DNA of 64,000 bases from Eikenella halliae (GCF_001648475.1 NZ_LXSQ01000028.1:62001-126000); one strand, 5' to 3'; positions 1 through 8,291 are shown, counted from the stretch's first letter. Notes: generated from the sequence alone by a model not told the origin. Made by a program: numbers and translations.

Positions 1-754
1 TGCGCAGCGCGGCCAAACCGCCGGAGAGTTCGCGTGCCGCCTGCCCACCGTAGGCCAGCATTTCGGCCGCACCGGACAAGTTGCCGATGTATTTGCCGAC
101 TTCAGGCAGCCTGTTTAATTTACCCAGCGCCGTGCCGCCGAGATTGACTGCATCACCCACCACGCCGAGCAAAGCGAGCGGGTCGTGTTTCAGCTCGCGG
201 GCATGGGCAATCAGGGTTTGCAGCTGGCCGACTTCCTGCTCGACACTGCGGTAAATCCGTACGCCGGTCTGCACCGCATCGGCCACTTTCGACAAAGGGG
301 CACGCACCGACTCGGGCAACATGGCGAGCAGCGGGTTTTGGCCGTTGGCCACGCCCGGGGTCGGCAGCGGGTTGTTCGGGTCGCCGACAAACTCGGTCAG
401 GCTCACGTCCAGCTCGCGCGCGGCGGTGCGCCCCCGGCCATCCTGCAACAGGGTGCGGGCGGTCAGTGATTCAATCACAAACCAGCCGACAAAACGCCCC
501 GACCCGAAAACCAGCGACACCGCCTGCTGCGCCTCCTTGGCCGCAATCAAACCCTTATAGGCCGCGTCCACATCGCCCAGCTTCCAGTGTAATTTCAACC
601 CGAAGCGTATCTGCGTCAGTTCGTTGCCCATCGCCTGCAGGCGCGGCCGCCCGGCCAACACCTCATGCTTGGCATAGCTGGCGCCGTGGGTCTCCTCCAA
701 ATCGGTAAAGCTGCCCAACAGCTCGAAGCGTACCTCGCCCAACATGGCAAACAT
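1..754 (-). CDS. Phage tail protein, P2 GpU-like (3' part beyond window)
   Basis: The reading frame opens with MFAMLGEVRFELLG, the typical start of the GpU family of contractile-tail proteins, which act at the tail terminus during assembly. About 251 codons are visible and the gene runs off the left edge. Its ATG overlaps the TGA of the tape measure gene by one base (TGATG), so the two are translationally coupled. The position after the tape measure gene fits Mu/P2 tail gene order. The family call comes from the N-terminus and the gene order; the C-terminal end cannot be judged. Confidence 0.8.
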   Translation of the reverse strand, partial: MFAMLGEVRFELLGSFTDLEETHGASYAKHEVLAGRPRLQAMGNELTQIRFGLKLHWKLGDVDAAYKGLIAAKEAQQAVSLVFGSGRFVGWFVIESLTARTLLQDGRGRTAARELDVSLTEFVGDPNNPLPTPGVANGQNPLLAMLPESVRAPLSKVADAVQTGVRIYRSVEQEVGQLQTLIAHARELKHDPLALLGVVGDAVNLGGTALGKLNRLPEVGKYIGNLSGAAEMLAYGGQAARELSGGLAALR

Positions 755-3465
755 CAGTAAGCCCTCCTAGCCTTATCGGCCATCAGCCGTTCAAACAATT
801 GCTCAAACTCGCGCAAGCCCATCTGCAAGGCTGCCTGAATCTGCCCTGCATCGCCGCCGGGTGCATTGATGGTCGGGCTGAAATGTACCGTGATGCCGCC
901 TGCCGCAGCCGTGCCCTGCCGTGCGGCAGAGAGTTCGGCGCTGTTGGCGGCCATTGATGCAGCCAAAGATGAGGTGTTGTCGCTGAAACGCTGTTGCAAA
1001 TCCGAAGCCACAGAACCGATGGCATTGAGCGGGCGTGATGCTCCGCCGTCGATGCCCATTTGCAAGCCCTGCATCATCCAGCCGCCAAAGCGCCTAAACA
1101 GACGGCTCGGGGAGTGGATTTCGTTGCGGATGGCAAACTTGGACGAGAACCAGCCGGCCACGCCTGAGAACCATGCCTTAACCTCTTCAAACTTGGCTTT
1201 TAAGCCGTTCCACAGACCGCTGATGATGTTTGAGCCGAACTCCGTGAACTTGCCCGGCAGCTCAATGCCGAACCACGAGAGGACGGCGGCAAAGGCCGAA
1301 TAGAAGGCACCAATGGGTGACCAGTTGAGGATCAGGCCGAGGATGCCGAGCAGGCCGCCGTCGAAGGCGGTTTTGATTTGTTCCCAAGCCGAGCCGACCA
1401 GCGAGAAAATGCCGTCGAAAATCATGCGCCAGCCGTCTAGAATCATTGGGCCGATATTCAGAATGCTGCCCAATATATAGCCGATGATATAGCCGAAGCC
1501 CTGCGCACTTTCCGAAGCCTCGTCATTGGACGAAAAGAAATCCGAAAAGAAACCTTTAACCACATCCCAAATCTGTTGCCAGCCGAAAGCAATCATTTCC
1601 AACAGTGGCAACACCGGCCGAATTCCGTCTTGAATACCGTCCCACAAGCCGATAAAGAACGACTTCACCGCACCCCAGTTTTTATAAATCAGGAATGCTG
1701 CGATGGCGATGGCGGCAATGGCCGCACCGATCGGATTGGACATGGCCGCCATACCGACTGATGTCCAAATACGCTGCAACCACATCATGGCGCCGCCCAA
1801 ACCGCGCACCCTGCCGGCCATCGATAAAAAGCGGGAACCGGCCACGCTGACCCGGCCAATACCGCGTTCCAACAAAGACATGGCACCGCGCGCCTGGCGG
1901 GCGGAAAAACCCATGATGCGTAAGGCCGTTGCCCCGCGCCCCATCCTCAGCAGGCGGAACACACCGTTAAAGCGCAACAACGTACCGTGCAGCCCTAAAA
2001 GACGCTGCACCACCCCCAAACCGGCACCGGCCACACCGTTAAACAGCAGACGTACGCCGAGCGAGGCCGCCTTAACGCTGACCAGTGCCACGGCAATCTT
2101 AATCAGGGTATGAATCAGCTTTGGATTGGCCTGTGCCCATTCGGTCATTCTGTAAACCACCGGCATCAGGCTTTTGAGGAAATCATTGATGCCCGGCAGC
2201 ATCACGCTGCCCACCGTAATCCCTAATTCCATCAGACTGTTTTTAAACAGCCGCAGTTGGTTGGCAGTTGTTGCCGAGCGGTTTTGGAACTCGCGCTGCA
2301 TAGAGCCCATGTATTTCAACTGCCCGCCGGCATCGGTTTCGCTCAATAGGTTCAGCTGCCGGTTGTACTCTTCCATCGAACCGGTCAGCAGCAGCACGTC
2401 GTCGGCGTAGTTGCGGCCGAACATCTTCAAAAGCAGCGGCATCTGCTGCTCTTTCGGCAACTGGCGCACACGCTGCAAGAAGTCGGAAATCGCGCCCTGT
2501 GCGTCTTTATCCATGGCGGCAGCAAAGTCTTTGGTAGTCAGCCCCAGCTGTTTGAGTTCGTCATCAAACTTGCCGACCCGCGCTAAAGAAAAGGCCGTTA
2601 CCATGCCCTTGGTGGCTTGTGCCGCCAACTCCGGCGCCTTACCCATACTGAGGAAGGTACTGCCCAAGGCTGCCCCCTGATTGTCGGTCAGCCCCAGTTG
2701 TTTGATGTCACTACCGACCCGGGTCATCACATTGACGATATCGGCAGCCTTGGAGTTGGTATTGTCCGACAGATAGTTGATGGCATCGCCGAACTCCGAC
2801 ATGGTTTCAATCGGCCGCCGCAACACATTGGACATAGTGGCCATGGCCTCGCCGGCAGTACCGGCCGACATATCGAAGGCCACCCCCATCTTGGCGGCAT
2901 CCTCAGCAAAGCCGATCAGTTTTTCACGCGCCACACCGGATTGGCCGCCGGCAGCCACGATAGCGGCCAACTCATCGCCGGCCATCGGGATGGAACGGGT
3001 TAGGTGCAGAATATCCCGCTCCATCGCTTTAGCTTGCTCGGGCGTGTCGAAATTGACCACTTTGCGCACATCAGCCATGGCTGATTCAAATTCAATCGCC
3101 AGCTTGATTGGTACGGAAACCACACCGACGGCGGCCACCGTACTGAGGATTTCCGACTTCAAACTGTCGCGTACCGAGCGGTTGCGTTGGATAGCGGCAT
3201 CAATCCTGCCGCGCTGATTTTGATTGCGCCGAATCCGGCTCATGGTTTCGCCCAAACCATCATACTGCCGCTGCAGGCGGCGCAGTTCTGACGAACCTTG
3301 GCGGCTGCTGTCGCGGATTGCCCGACCCAGCAGCAACTGTTCGCGGCGCAACAGGGTAGTGCTGCGCCGCACAAAATCCACCCCGCCGCCGACCGAGCGG
3401 ATAGCGGCAATCGTGCTTCCTATAGCAGCACCGATCTTGACAACTATTGATAACTCGGCAGACAT
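754..3465 (-). CDS. Phage tail tape measure protein
   Basis: This 903-residue protein sets tail length and occupies the tail tube lumen. The N-terminal 110 residues are rich in Arg and Gln and helical. Residues of about 120-330 resemble the TP901-type tape measure core (EFESAMADVRKVV followed by a long helical stretch). Hydrophobic segments, including an Ala/Ile-rich one, occupy the middle and C-terminal half, as is usual in this family. It is the longest phage gene in view and lies between the tail chaperone genes and GpU, the expected place. The gene overlaps the next by one base. Confidence 0.92.
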   Translation of the reverse strand: MSAELSIVVKIGAAIGSTIAAIRSVGGGVDFVRRSTTLLRREQLLLGRAIRDSSRQGSSELRRLQRQYDGLGETMSRIRRNQNQRGRIDAAIQRNRSVRDSLKSEILSTVAAVGVVSVPIKLAIEFESAMADVRKVVNFDTPEQAKAMERDILHLTRSIPMAGDELAAIVAAGGQSGVAREKLIGFAEDAAKMGVAFDMSAGTAGEAMATMSNVLRRPIETMSEFGDAINYLSDNTNSKAADIVNVMTRVGSDIKQLGLTDNQGAALGSTFLSMGKAPELAAQATKGMVTAFSLARVGKFDDELKQLGLTTKDFAAAMDKDAQGAISDFLQRVRQLPKEQQMPLLLKMFGRNYADDVLLLTGSMEEYNRQLNLLSETDAGGQLKYMGSMQREFQNRSATTANQLRLFKNSLMELGITVGSVMLPGINDFLKSLMPVVYRMTEWAQANPKLIHTLIKIAVALVSVKAASLGVRLLFNGVAGAGLGVVQRLLGLHGTLLRFNGVFRLLRMGRGATALRIMGFSARQARGAMSLLERGIGRVSVAGSRFLSMAGRVRGLGGAMMWLQRIWTSVGMAAMSNPIGAAIAAIAIAAFLIYKNWGAVKSFFIGLWDGIQDGIRPVLPLLEMIAFGWQQIWDVVKGFFSDFFSSNDEASESAQGFGYIIGYILGSILNIGPMILDGWRMIFDGIFSLVGSAWEQIKTAFDGGLLGILGLILNWSPIGAFYSAFAAVLSWFGIELPGKFTEFGSNIISGLWNGLKAKFEEVKAWFSGVAGWFSSKFAIRNEIHSPSRLFRRFGGWMMQGLQMGIDGGASRPLNAIGSVASDLQQRFSDNTSSLAASMAANSAELSAARQGTAAAGGITVHFSPTINAPGGDAGQIQAALQMGLREFEQLFERLMADKARRAY

Positions 3466-3475
3466 GTTTTACTAT
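3447..3475 (+). promoter_or_regulatory. Sigma-70-like promoter for the 3508 plus-strand gene
   Basis: TTGATA (3447-3452) and TACTAT (3470-3475) are separated by exactly 17 bases and point toward the small plus-strand gene at 3508. The elements overlap the first codons of the tape measure gene on the other strand. The match is by eye and no start site is known. Confidence 0.55.
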
Positions 3476-3507
3476 CCTATAAACCTAGACAGGGAAAGGA
3501 GAAAGAA

Positions 3508-3768
3508 ATGGCAGTCATCGTTGCTTTGGTTGTATTGCTCGCCTTCGGCACCCTGCTGCTCGAAGCCGTTGGCATCGTGCTTGGCATGGTTTGGCTGGCC
3601 GTATCTTTCTGTTTGGATATTTCCGCCGCCCGCCGACTGCGCCGGCGCTGGCAGCAGCGCGAAGAGGAGGAGGAACAGGCTCGCTTTAGCGAACACCGCC
3701 GCCCGTATGACGAACAGCGCAGCCGGGAAAACCTCGCCTATTGGCAGCAGCGTTTGTCTGAGCAATAA
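3508..3768 (+). CDS. Small membrane protein, probable moron
   Basis: The 86-residue product has one or two hydrophobic segments (residues 2-37) followed by a highly charged Arg/Glu tail. It is encoded against the direction of the surrounding tail genes, in the gap between the tape measure gene and the tail chaperone frame, and its stop codon abuts the stop of the latter. It has its own strong ribosome binding site (AAAGGAG, 3496-3502) and a plausible sigma-70 promoter. An autonomous, oppositely oriented cassette inside a late operon is the usual layout of a moron, a gene expressed from the lysogen. No family was recognised. Confidence 0.6.
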   Translation: MAVIVALVVLLAFGTLLLEAVGIVLGMVWLAVSFCLDISAARRLRRRWQQREEEEEQARFSEHRRPYDEQRSRENLAYWQQRLSEQ

Positions 3769-3963
3769 TCACAACCCTTTCCGGTAGCCCGCCTTGATTT
3801 GGCGGGCTGCTTCTTTTTGGAAGTCAATGAAGTCTTCCATGGTCAAATCGTCGATGGCCTGTATCGGCCAGCCATACCACCACGCCACATCCGCACAGGC
3901 CGCCAGCAACTGTGCCGCCAGTTCGGCATGGTCAGTCGGCTCGGATGGCTGAGGCCGGTTTTT
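3769..3963 (-). CDS. GpE-like tail chaperone extension, reached by frameshift
   Basis: This frame encodes about 57 residues ending in LTMEDFIDFQKEAARQI, with the WWYGWP segment typical of the P2 GpE family. It has no ATG or good ribosome binding site upstream of that domain. It overlaps the 3' end of the tail assembly gene and connects to it through the A5 run at 3959-3963. In contractile-tailed phages the long chaperone form is made by ribosomal frameshifting. The product is therefore read as the C-terminal extension of the 3932-4243 protein rather than as a separate protein. Its TGA is at 3769-3771. Confidence 0.7.
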   Translation of the reverse strand, partial: KNRPQPSEPTDHAELAAQLLAACADVAWWYGWPIQAIDDLTMEDFIDFQKEAARQIKAGYRKGL

Positions 3964-4243
3964 CCTGACAGTAGCGAAACCAGTCTTGAATCTGCTTGTA
4001 ATCGCTCAAATCCAGCGCATCCATGTCTTCCGGCACCAAACCGGCCAATCGGGCGGCCAAGGCAATCTCCTGCGCGGCATCGCCTTCCAAACGGCTGACT
4101 GCCCGCAGATCGGCTACTTTAGCGCGCCTCAGGGTCAGGCTGTCCAGTTGGCGACCGTCGGCCAAAACAACCGGCACATTCAATGTAATCGTGATGTTCA
4201 TCCCCAAGTCTTCCTGTAATTTCTGTGCTTCGTTCTGAGCCAT
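3932..4243 (-). CDS. Phage tail assembly chaperone (Mu gp41-like)
   Basis: This is a 103-residue protein of the Mu gp41 tail assembly family, with an LxxPVxLADGRxxxxLTLRRAK core and an acidic C-terminal half (VPEDMDALDLSDYKQIQDW). It chaperones the tape measure protein while the tube polymerises. A ribosome binding site (AAGGAT) lies 8 bases before the ATG. It is the first gene of the third predicted late transcription unit. Near its 3' end is the slippery GGAAAAAC that would give a longer fusion with the GpE-like frame. Confidence 0.85.
   Translation of the reverse strand: MAQNEAQKLQEDLGMNITITLNVPVVLADGRQLDSLTLRRAKVADLRAVSRLEGDAAQEIALAARLAGLVPEDMDALDLSDYKQIQDWFRYCQEKPASAIRAD
3957..3965 (-). 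promoter_or_regulatory. Probable -2 programmed frameshift site
   Basis: On the minus strand the sequence reads CAG GAA AAA CCG in the chaperone frame. A tRNA on AAA can slip back two bases and re-pair perfectly with AAA, after which reading continues AAC CGG CCT into the GpE-like frame. A +1 shift would give the same downstream frame. Mu is known for a -2 shift at the matching gene junction. Confidence 0.6.
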
Positions 4244-4310
4244 TTTTGCAATCCTTTTTCAAAATCGGCCGGGCGGCGCGGCCGGAATCAAACCGCCGGT
4301 GGTAAATAAA

Positions 4311-4340
4311 AATCCCTACATCGGATTTGATGTAGGGATT
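4311..4340 (-). terminator. Hairpin with T-run overlapping late promoter 1
   Basis: AATCCCTACATC and GATGTAGGGATT form a perfect 12-bp stem with a 6-base loop. On the minus strand the stem is followed by TTTTA. It lies after the tail tube gene and would stop transcripts arriving from it. The predicted start site of late promoter 1 (about 4331) lies inside its first arm. Confidence 0.75.
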
Positions 4341-4383
4341 GTCGCTTGCGGGCGCCTTAAAGGTCTTTTAAACGGCTTTAAAA
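4338..4383 (-). promoter_or_regulatory. Predicted late promoter 1 (tail unit)
   Basis: The palindrome at 4366-4383 (TTTTAAAC, 2 bases, one-mismatch partner) is centred 31.5 bases before the first base of GACAAT (4343-4338, minus strand). The spacing is identical at the promoters near 10.4 and 20.3 kb. If GACAAT is the -10 element, the palindrome is centred at -43.5, where Mor/C-type activators bind. The promoter would drive the tail chaperone, tape measure and GpU genes, analogous to Mu PP. Confidence 0.65.
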
Positions 4384-4385
4384 AA

Positions 4386-4901
4386 CTATGCCCCGATATT
4401 GCGCCGGTAGGTCTCTTCCACGTCCACGCCGTCTACGCGGTATTCGTTACGCAGGGCGTTGTAGTAAAGCACTTCGCGCCCGTCCAGCACTTGGCGGATT
4501 TCGGTGGTCTGGTAGGTGCTGGAGAACTCTGCCTTTTCTTTCGGTTTGTAGCCGCCCAGCGCATTCTTGCTGAAGGTGGCGGTTACCATCGTTACCAGCG
4601 GCACTTCCTTCACGCGGCCGGTGGTGTCGTAGGTCTCCACATTGGCGCGCACCATCAGCTGTACCGCCTTGTAGGGGTTGGCGGCTTTGCGCGCCACTTC
4701 GGGGAAAAAGCTGTTCCAGGTAATCTCGCCCTCGAGTGCGGCCACGCCCATCGGCAGCTTGACCGTGCCTTTCAGCCCCAGTCCTTTGTACTCGTCCTGC
4801 TCAAACTCAAACTCCGGCAGTTTGAACTCGCTGGCCTTGCCCAACAGGTCGTTGCCGTCGATGTAGACGTTGGCGTTGTAAATCACTTTGATATCGGACA
4901 T
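4386..4901 (-). CDS. Phage major tail tube protein
   Basis: This 171-residue protein belongs to the P2 FII/Mu tube family, which forms the inner tube of contractile tails. It opens with MSDIKVIYNANVYIDGND and has the KGTVKLPMGVAALEGEITW beta-rich core, near the family's usual length. It follows the sheath gene by 14 bases, the standard order. A terminator hairpin and a new late promoter lie directly downstream. Confidence 0.93.
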   Translation of the reverse strand: MSDIKVIYNANVYIDGNDLLGKASEFKLPEFEFEQDEYKGLGLKGTVKLPMGVAALEGEITWNSFFPEVARKAANPYKAVQLMVRANVETYDTTGRVKEVPLVTMVTATFSKNALGGYKPKEKAEFSSTYQTTEIRQVLDGREVLYYNALRNEYRVDGVDVEETYRRNIGA

Positions 4902-4915
4902 CTTTCATTCCTTCC

Positions 4916-6313
4916 TTATCGTTGGCTGACCAAGTTGGCCAGATATTTGCGGGTCATCACGCTGGCATTGCTGATGCGCTCGGCCGGCAGCTTGGGCGTG
5001 TATTCGTATTTGAGCGGCACTTGGCCTTTCGAGAAGGCATCCACCAAGTCATAGTCGTAATCCAAGTCCACGCTGTAGCCGACGATGGATTGCAGGGTGC
5101 CCAGATAAGTGCGGATGGAGCCGAGCAGGCTGTCAATCAGGGCATCGTCGATCGGGCGGTCGATATACTGCAATTCGAAGCGGCGGATGGATTCGTCGAT
5201 CACGTCGCCGGTGCGTTGCGCCACCTCGAAGTTTTTGATGTGGCTGACGGTCGGGAAGCAGGCCAGGCGGTTGCCCCAGAGGCGGTAGCCGGTGCCGTAG
5301 CTGTTGAACACCGTGGTAATGCCTTTTTCGTTGAGGCGGTTGGTGTCGCTCTGCGGGTCGTCGGCGCGGGCGGTCAGGGGCATTTCGATACCGGTCACGC
5401 CCAGCAGGTCGCGGTTGGACGAGCTGTACCAGTAGCCCTGTTCCACGTCGGTCTTCATACGCAAACCGGCAGCGTGGGTAGCCAGGCTCTCCACGCCGAG
5501 CAAACCCAACACATAGGGATAGAACAGCATCATACGGTCGCTGGAGGTTTGGAAGTTGATGCTGCCCAACGGGCCACGGCCTTCGATGGCCTTGCTCAGG
5601 GTGGTCTGCTGCGGGGCGGCAGCGTAGCCGATGGCCTTAATCTGCTCGGCCAGCACTTCGATGGCGGCACGGCATTTGGCGGTCTTGTCGTACTCCGGCA
5701 CGATGATGATTTTGGCATCGGCACCGAAGCGGTTGAAGCCTTCAATCACCGCCTGCAAGCCGGTGCGTTTGCCGGTGGCGGCCACATAGGCGCCGATGAT
5801 CTCTTCTTCGGTTACCTTGGACGGGTCGGTGTAGGTATAGCTGATGGTCGGCGTGGTCGGTTTGACCTTAAACACAATCTCGCCGGCCAGGGCATCGGTG
5901 ACGGTGTAATCGCTACCCTCGTTCAGGGCGCTGGCACCGTCTTTTACCGTGTAACCCGGTTGCAAGGCCGGATGGGCGGTGTGGGCGGTCAGGGTGTCGG
6001 CATCGACCGTCAGCGCCTCGTCGGCCACGCTGCTCTTATGCTTGGCCGGGTCGCACACATTGACCACATAGGCGGTACCGGCCTTGTAGCGGGTAAAGAT
6101 ATTGGCGGCATCGGGCAGGGTAAAACCCTTGCCGGTCAGGCTGCTGCCAAATTGCAAGAAATCGCGGGCGGCGGCGCATACGGTCAGGGTATTGACCGCA
6201 CCGGCCGGAGCCGTGCCGACAATGGCGGTAATCGCGCCGTCGGCGGTGTAGATCGGGCTGGTGCCGCCGTCGATACGTTTGGTTTCCGTACCGTGGTGGA
6301 AAGCTGCGGACAT
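4916..6313 (-). CDS. Phage tail sheath protein
   Basis: The 465-residue product matches the P2 FI/Mu gpL sheath family, which contracts to drive the tube through the cell envelope. It begins MSAAFHHGTETKRIDGGTSPI, and the C-terminal half holds the conserved region with NRLNEKGITTVFNSYGTGYR-like residues and WGNR. The length is typical. It lies between the gp37-like gene and the tube gene on the same strand. Confidence 0.94.
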   Translation of the reverse strand: MSAAFHHGTETKRIDGGTSPIYTADGAITAIVGTAPAGAVNTLTVCAAARDFLQFGSSLTGKGFTLPDAANIFTRYKAGTAYVVNVCDPAKHKSSVADEALTVDADTLTAHTAHPALQPGYTVKDGASALNEGSDYTVTDALAGEIVFKVKPTTPTISYTYTDPSKVTEEEIIGAYVAATGKRTGLQAVIEGFNRFGADAKIIIVPEYDKTAKCRAAIEVLAEQIKAIGYAAAPQQTTLSKAIEGRGPLGSINFQTSSDRMMLFYPYVLGLLGVESLATHAAGLRMKTDVEQGYWYSSSNRDLLGVTGIEMPLTARADDPQSDTNRLNEKGITTVFNSYGTGYRLWGNRLACFPTVSHIKNFEVAQRTGDVIDESIRRFELQYIDRPIDDALIDSLLGSIRTYLGTLQSIVGYSVDLDYDYDLVDAFSKGQVPLKYEYTPKLPAERISNASVMTRKYLANLVSQR

Positions 6314-6322
6314 AATAATCTC

Positions 6323-6820
6323 CTAGGGTTTGGGTTTGATATCGGGGTTGAGCGGCTGGCCTCGCTGCCGCAGGTACAGGCTGCTGACTTTGGATCGGGT
6401 ATCCGCCGGGCGGCGTTCGACCTGCTGGGTTTCGGTTTGGGCAATCAGCTGGTATTGCCATGCCCCGCCTTCTTCGGCCAAAAACTGCTCGCTGATCAGG
6501 TGGCACGGTTCGCAGTCGGGCGGACGGTAGCCGGTGATGGCCAGCCGCAATGCGTCGAGCAGATCCAAGGCCGCGCCGTCATGGTTCAGGCCGCGCCCGA
6601 ACACGGTCAGCGCCAGTGTGACGTCGCGCTGCTGGCCGATTAGGCCGAGGCCGTCCGGACGGGCAAACTTGCTGCCTTGATAACCGACCAGCACCGCGCC
6701 CAGCGGTGCCATAAAGCGGTAGCCCGCCGGGTCGTCGGGAAACAGCTCCACCGTGTAGGCGGGCAGCTCGGCGGCCAAGTAATCGCGCACGGCGGTCAGA
6801 ATCGGGCGGGTGGCAGACAT
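6323..6820 (-). CDS. Mu gp37-like phage protein
   Basis: The 165-residue protein resembles the Mu gp37 family, which lies before the sheath gene in Mu-like phages and has no settled function. The ATG at 6820 was chosen because it overlaps the TGA of the upstream gene by one base (TGATG), although the frame is open for a few codons further. No membrane segment or catalytic motif is seen. Confidence 0.8.
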   Translation of the reverse strand: MSATRPILTAVRDYLAAELPAYTVELFPDDPAGYRFMAPLGAVLVGYQGSKFARPDGLGLIGQQRDVTLALTVFGRGLNHDGAALDLLDALRLAITGYRPPDCEPCHLISEQFLAEEGGAWQYQLIAQTETQQVERRPADTRSKVSSLYLRQRGQPLNPDIKPKP

Positions 6821-7260
6821 CAGTAGCCTCCCCAATCCTGCTTGGCATTGCCGCGCACACGGTAGGCACCGCGCTCGGCCTGCGGCCGCTCGGTATCGCT
6901 GGCCAATTCGTCGGCACGCACACCCAAATGCAGCTTGCCATCACGTACCTGCACCAAGAGCTTGAGCGCATTGTCGTAGGCTGCCTGCAAAGGTTTGGGG
7001 AAATCGGCAGTGTTGATGCGGCGGGTATGCAGCCAGTAGCGCGCGATGTCGCTGCACACCGGCCGCAGGATGCTGGGTACCGGCTCCAGCGGCAGGGTGT
7101 AACGACCCATCAGGTAGCCGTCGGCAATTTCGCAGGCATAAGCGATGGCTCTGTCCACCACCGCCCAGTCCGGCTCGGTGCTGCCGCCGATATCGTTGGT
7201 CAGTTGGGTCAGCTCGGCCAGGCTGACGGCAGCCTTAATGTCTTCGCGCGTGATGTACAT
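6820..7260 (-). CDS. Mu gp36-like protein (DUF1320)
   Basis: This 146-residue protein begins MYITREDIKAAV and is typical of the DUF1320/Mu gp36 family, found between capsid and sheath genes and probably part of the head-tail connector. The gene overlaps the gp37-like gene by one base. The C-terminus (RGNAKQDWGGY) is polar. Confidence 0.85.
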   Translation of the reverse strand: MYITREDIKAAVSLAELTQLTNDIGGSTEPDWAVVDRAIAYACEIADGYLMGRYTLPLEPVPSILRPVCSDIARYWLHTRRINTADFPKPLQAAYDNALKLLVQVRDGKLHLGVRADELASDTERPQAERGAYRVRGNAKQDWGGY

Positions 7261-7263
7261 GGC

Positions 7264-7629
7264 TTATTCCTTTTTGCCTCTGCCGCGTGCTTTGGACTGT
7301 TCTTCAGGCTGCTCGGCAGATTCTGCCGGCTGTTCGGTTTCAGCCTGTGCCTGCTGCCCTGTCTCGGCAGGCGCGGTTTCGGTCTCAGCCGGTTGTTCGG
7401 GCTGGGTCGGTTCGGCAGGCGGCTGTTCCGGCACCGGTGTTGTGCCGTCCGGCTGGTAGCCGGATGCGGCCAAGTCTGCGTCCGAGATGCTGCCTGCGGT
7501 CACATGTGCGGCCACCAGCTCGTACTGCTCGGGGGTCAGGTCTACTGCTTCGCCGGCTTCGACACGGAACTCCTTGCCCTCGGTATCAGCCAGAATCAGC
7601 GGGGTGTTGGCGATATAGGTTTTAATCAT
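7264..7629 (-). CDS. Mu gp35/HI1506-like protein with Pro/Glu-rich tail
   Basis: The 121-residue product has a short folded N-terminus (residues 1-60, with LTPEQYELVAAHV) and a low-complexity tail rich in Pro, Glu, Gln and Thr that ends in a basic patch (KARGRGKKE). Its position between the capsid decoration protein and the DUF1320 gene matches Mu gp35. Role unknown; head completion is an inference from position. Confidence 0.7.
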   Translation of the reverse strand: MIKTYIANTPLILADTEGKEFRVEAGEAVDLTPEQYELVAAHVTAGSISDADLAASGYQPDGTTPVPEQPPAEPTQPEQPAETETAPAETGQQAQAETEQPAESAEQPEEQSKARGRGKKE

Positions 7630-7631
7630 GG

Positions 7632-7973
7632 CTAACCCCTCAGTAAAACTTGGATCAGCTCGCCCGCGCCGGCAGCGGCACTGCAGGCAATGCCGACGGC
7701 CTTGGCACTGCCTGCGGTCTTGACGGCGCAGCCTTGGGCATCGGGGGATACCTCGTCGCCCACGGCCAGCGCGCCGCCGGCTTCCACCACCACTGTGCCG
7801 ATGGTGTCAACGGCCAAGATTTCGTTGATGTCAGCATCGTAAGGGGTGGCGCCCAGCACCTTATCGGTAGCCGTAGCCTGTTTGCCGGTGAAGCTCACAA
7901 AACGGTTGGCCACGATTTTGCCGGTGGTTTTAACGGTGGTAACCAAGACCACCTGTTTGGTCGGTTTAGACAT
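7632..7973 (-). CDS. Capsid decoration/cement protein (DUF2190-like)
   Basis: The 113-residue beta-rich protein contains VSFTGKQATATDKVLGATPYDADINE and a Gly/Ala-rich C-terminus, the pattern of DUF2190 proteins that coat capsids. It lies just after the major capsid and gp49-like genes. It overlaps the 3' end of the gp49-like gene by eight bases. Confidence 0.78.
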   Translation of the reverse strand: MSKPTKQVVLVTTVKTTGKIVANRFVSFTGKQATATDKVLGATPYDADINEILAVDTIGTVVVEAGGALAVGDEVSPDAQGCAVKTAGSAKAVGIACSAAAGAGELIQVLLRG

Positions 7974-8241
7974 TGTTTTGCTCCTGTTTCTGTGTAAACA
8001 CGTTTTCTTTCACTCGATAGGCTTCCAGTTCCCACAGCTTGCGGACGGCATCCTGATAAGCCGCCTCACACCCCACTTCTTGATCAAACATGTCCGGGTT
8101 GATACAAGCTGACTGGCCAATTACCACAAAGCCCGATTTCAGGGTCAGCGAGCAAACTGTAGCTGTCGTTTCGCCAATACGGTGGTAATCGGCTTTGTGG
8201 ATTTTGTCGGTCAAGTCTTCCAAGGTAACGGACAAATTCAT
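7966..8241 (-). CDS. Gp49-like phage protein
   Basis: The 91-residue protein carries the pattern TVCSLTLKSGFVVIGQSAC, then FDQEVGCEAAYQDA and KLWELEAY, which matches the phage gp49/gp66 family of short proteins of unknown role. Its ribosome binding site (AAGGAG) directly follows an uptake-sequence hairpin at 8254-8282, which could affect access to it. Confidence 0.75.
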   Translation of the reverse strand: MNLSVTLEDLTDKIHKADYHRIGETTATVCSLTLKSGFVVIGQSACINPDMFDQEVGCEAAYQDAVRKLWELEAYRVKENVFTQKQEQNNV

Positions 8242-8253
8242 ACTGTTCTCCTT

Positions 8254-8282
8254 CAGGCTGCCTGAAAATCTCAGGCAGCCTG
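8254..8282. repeat. Inverted pair of Simonsiella-type uptake sequences
   Basis: CAGGCTGCCTGA and TCAGGCAGCCTG face each other with 5 bases between. The dialect is AGGCTGCCTGAA (AG-simDUS), not the host's AGGCTACCTGAA. The pair forms a stable hairpin between the capsid gene and the gp49-like gene. Confidence 0.8.
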
Positions 8283-8291
8283 TTTCTAGGT

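Noticed and set aside
3472..3765. Minus-strand 97-codon frame opposite the moron
   Set aside because: No ribosome binding site; the plus-strand frame has promoter-like and ribosome binding sequences.
4922..6643. 573-codon plus-strand frame antisense to the sheath gene
   Set aside because: Shadow of the sheath and gp37-like genes; composition typical of antisense frames.
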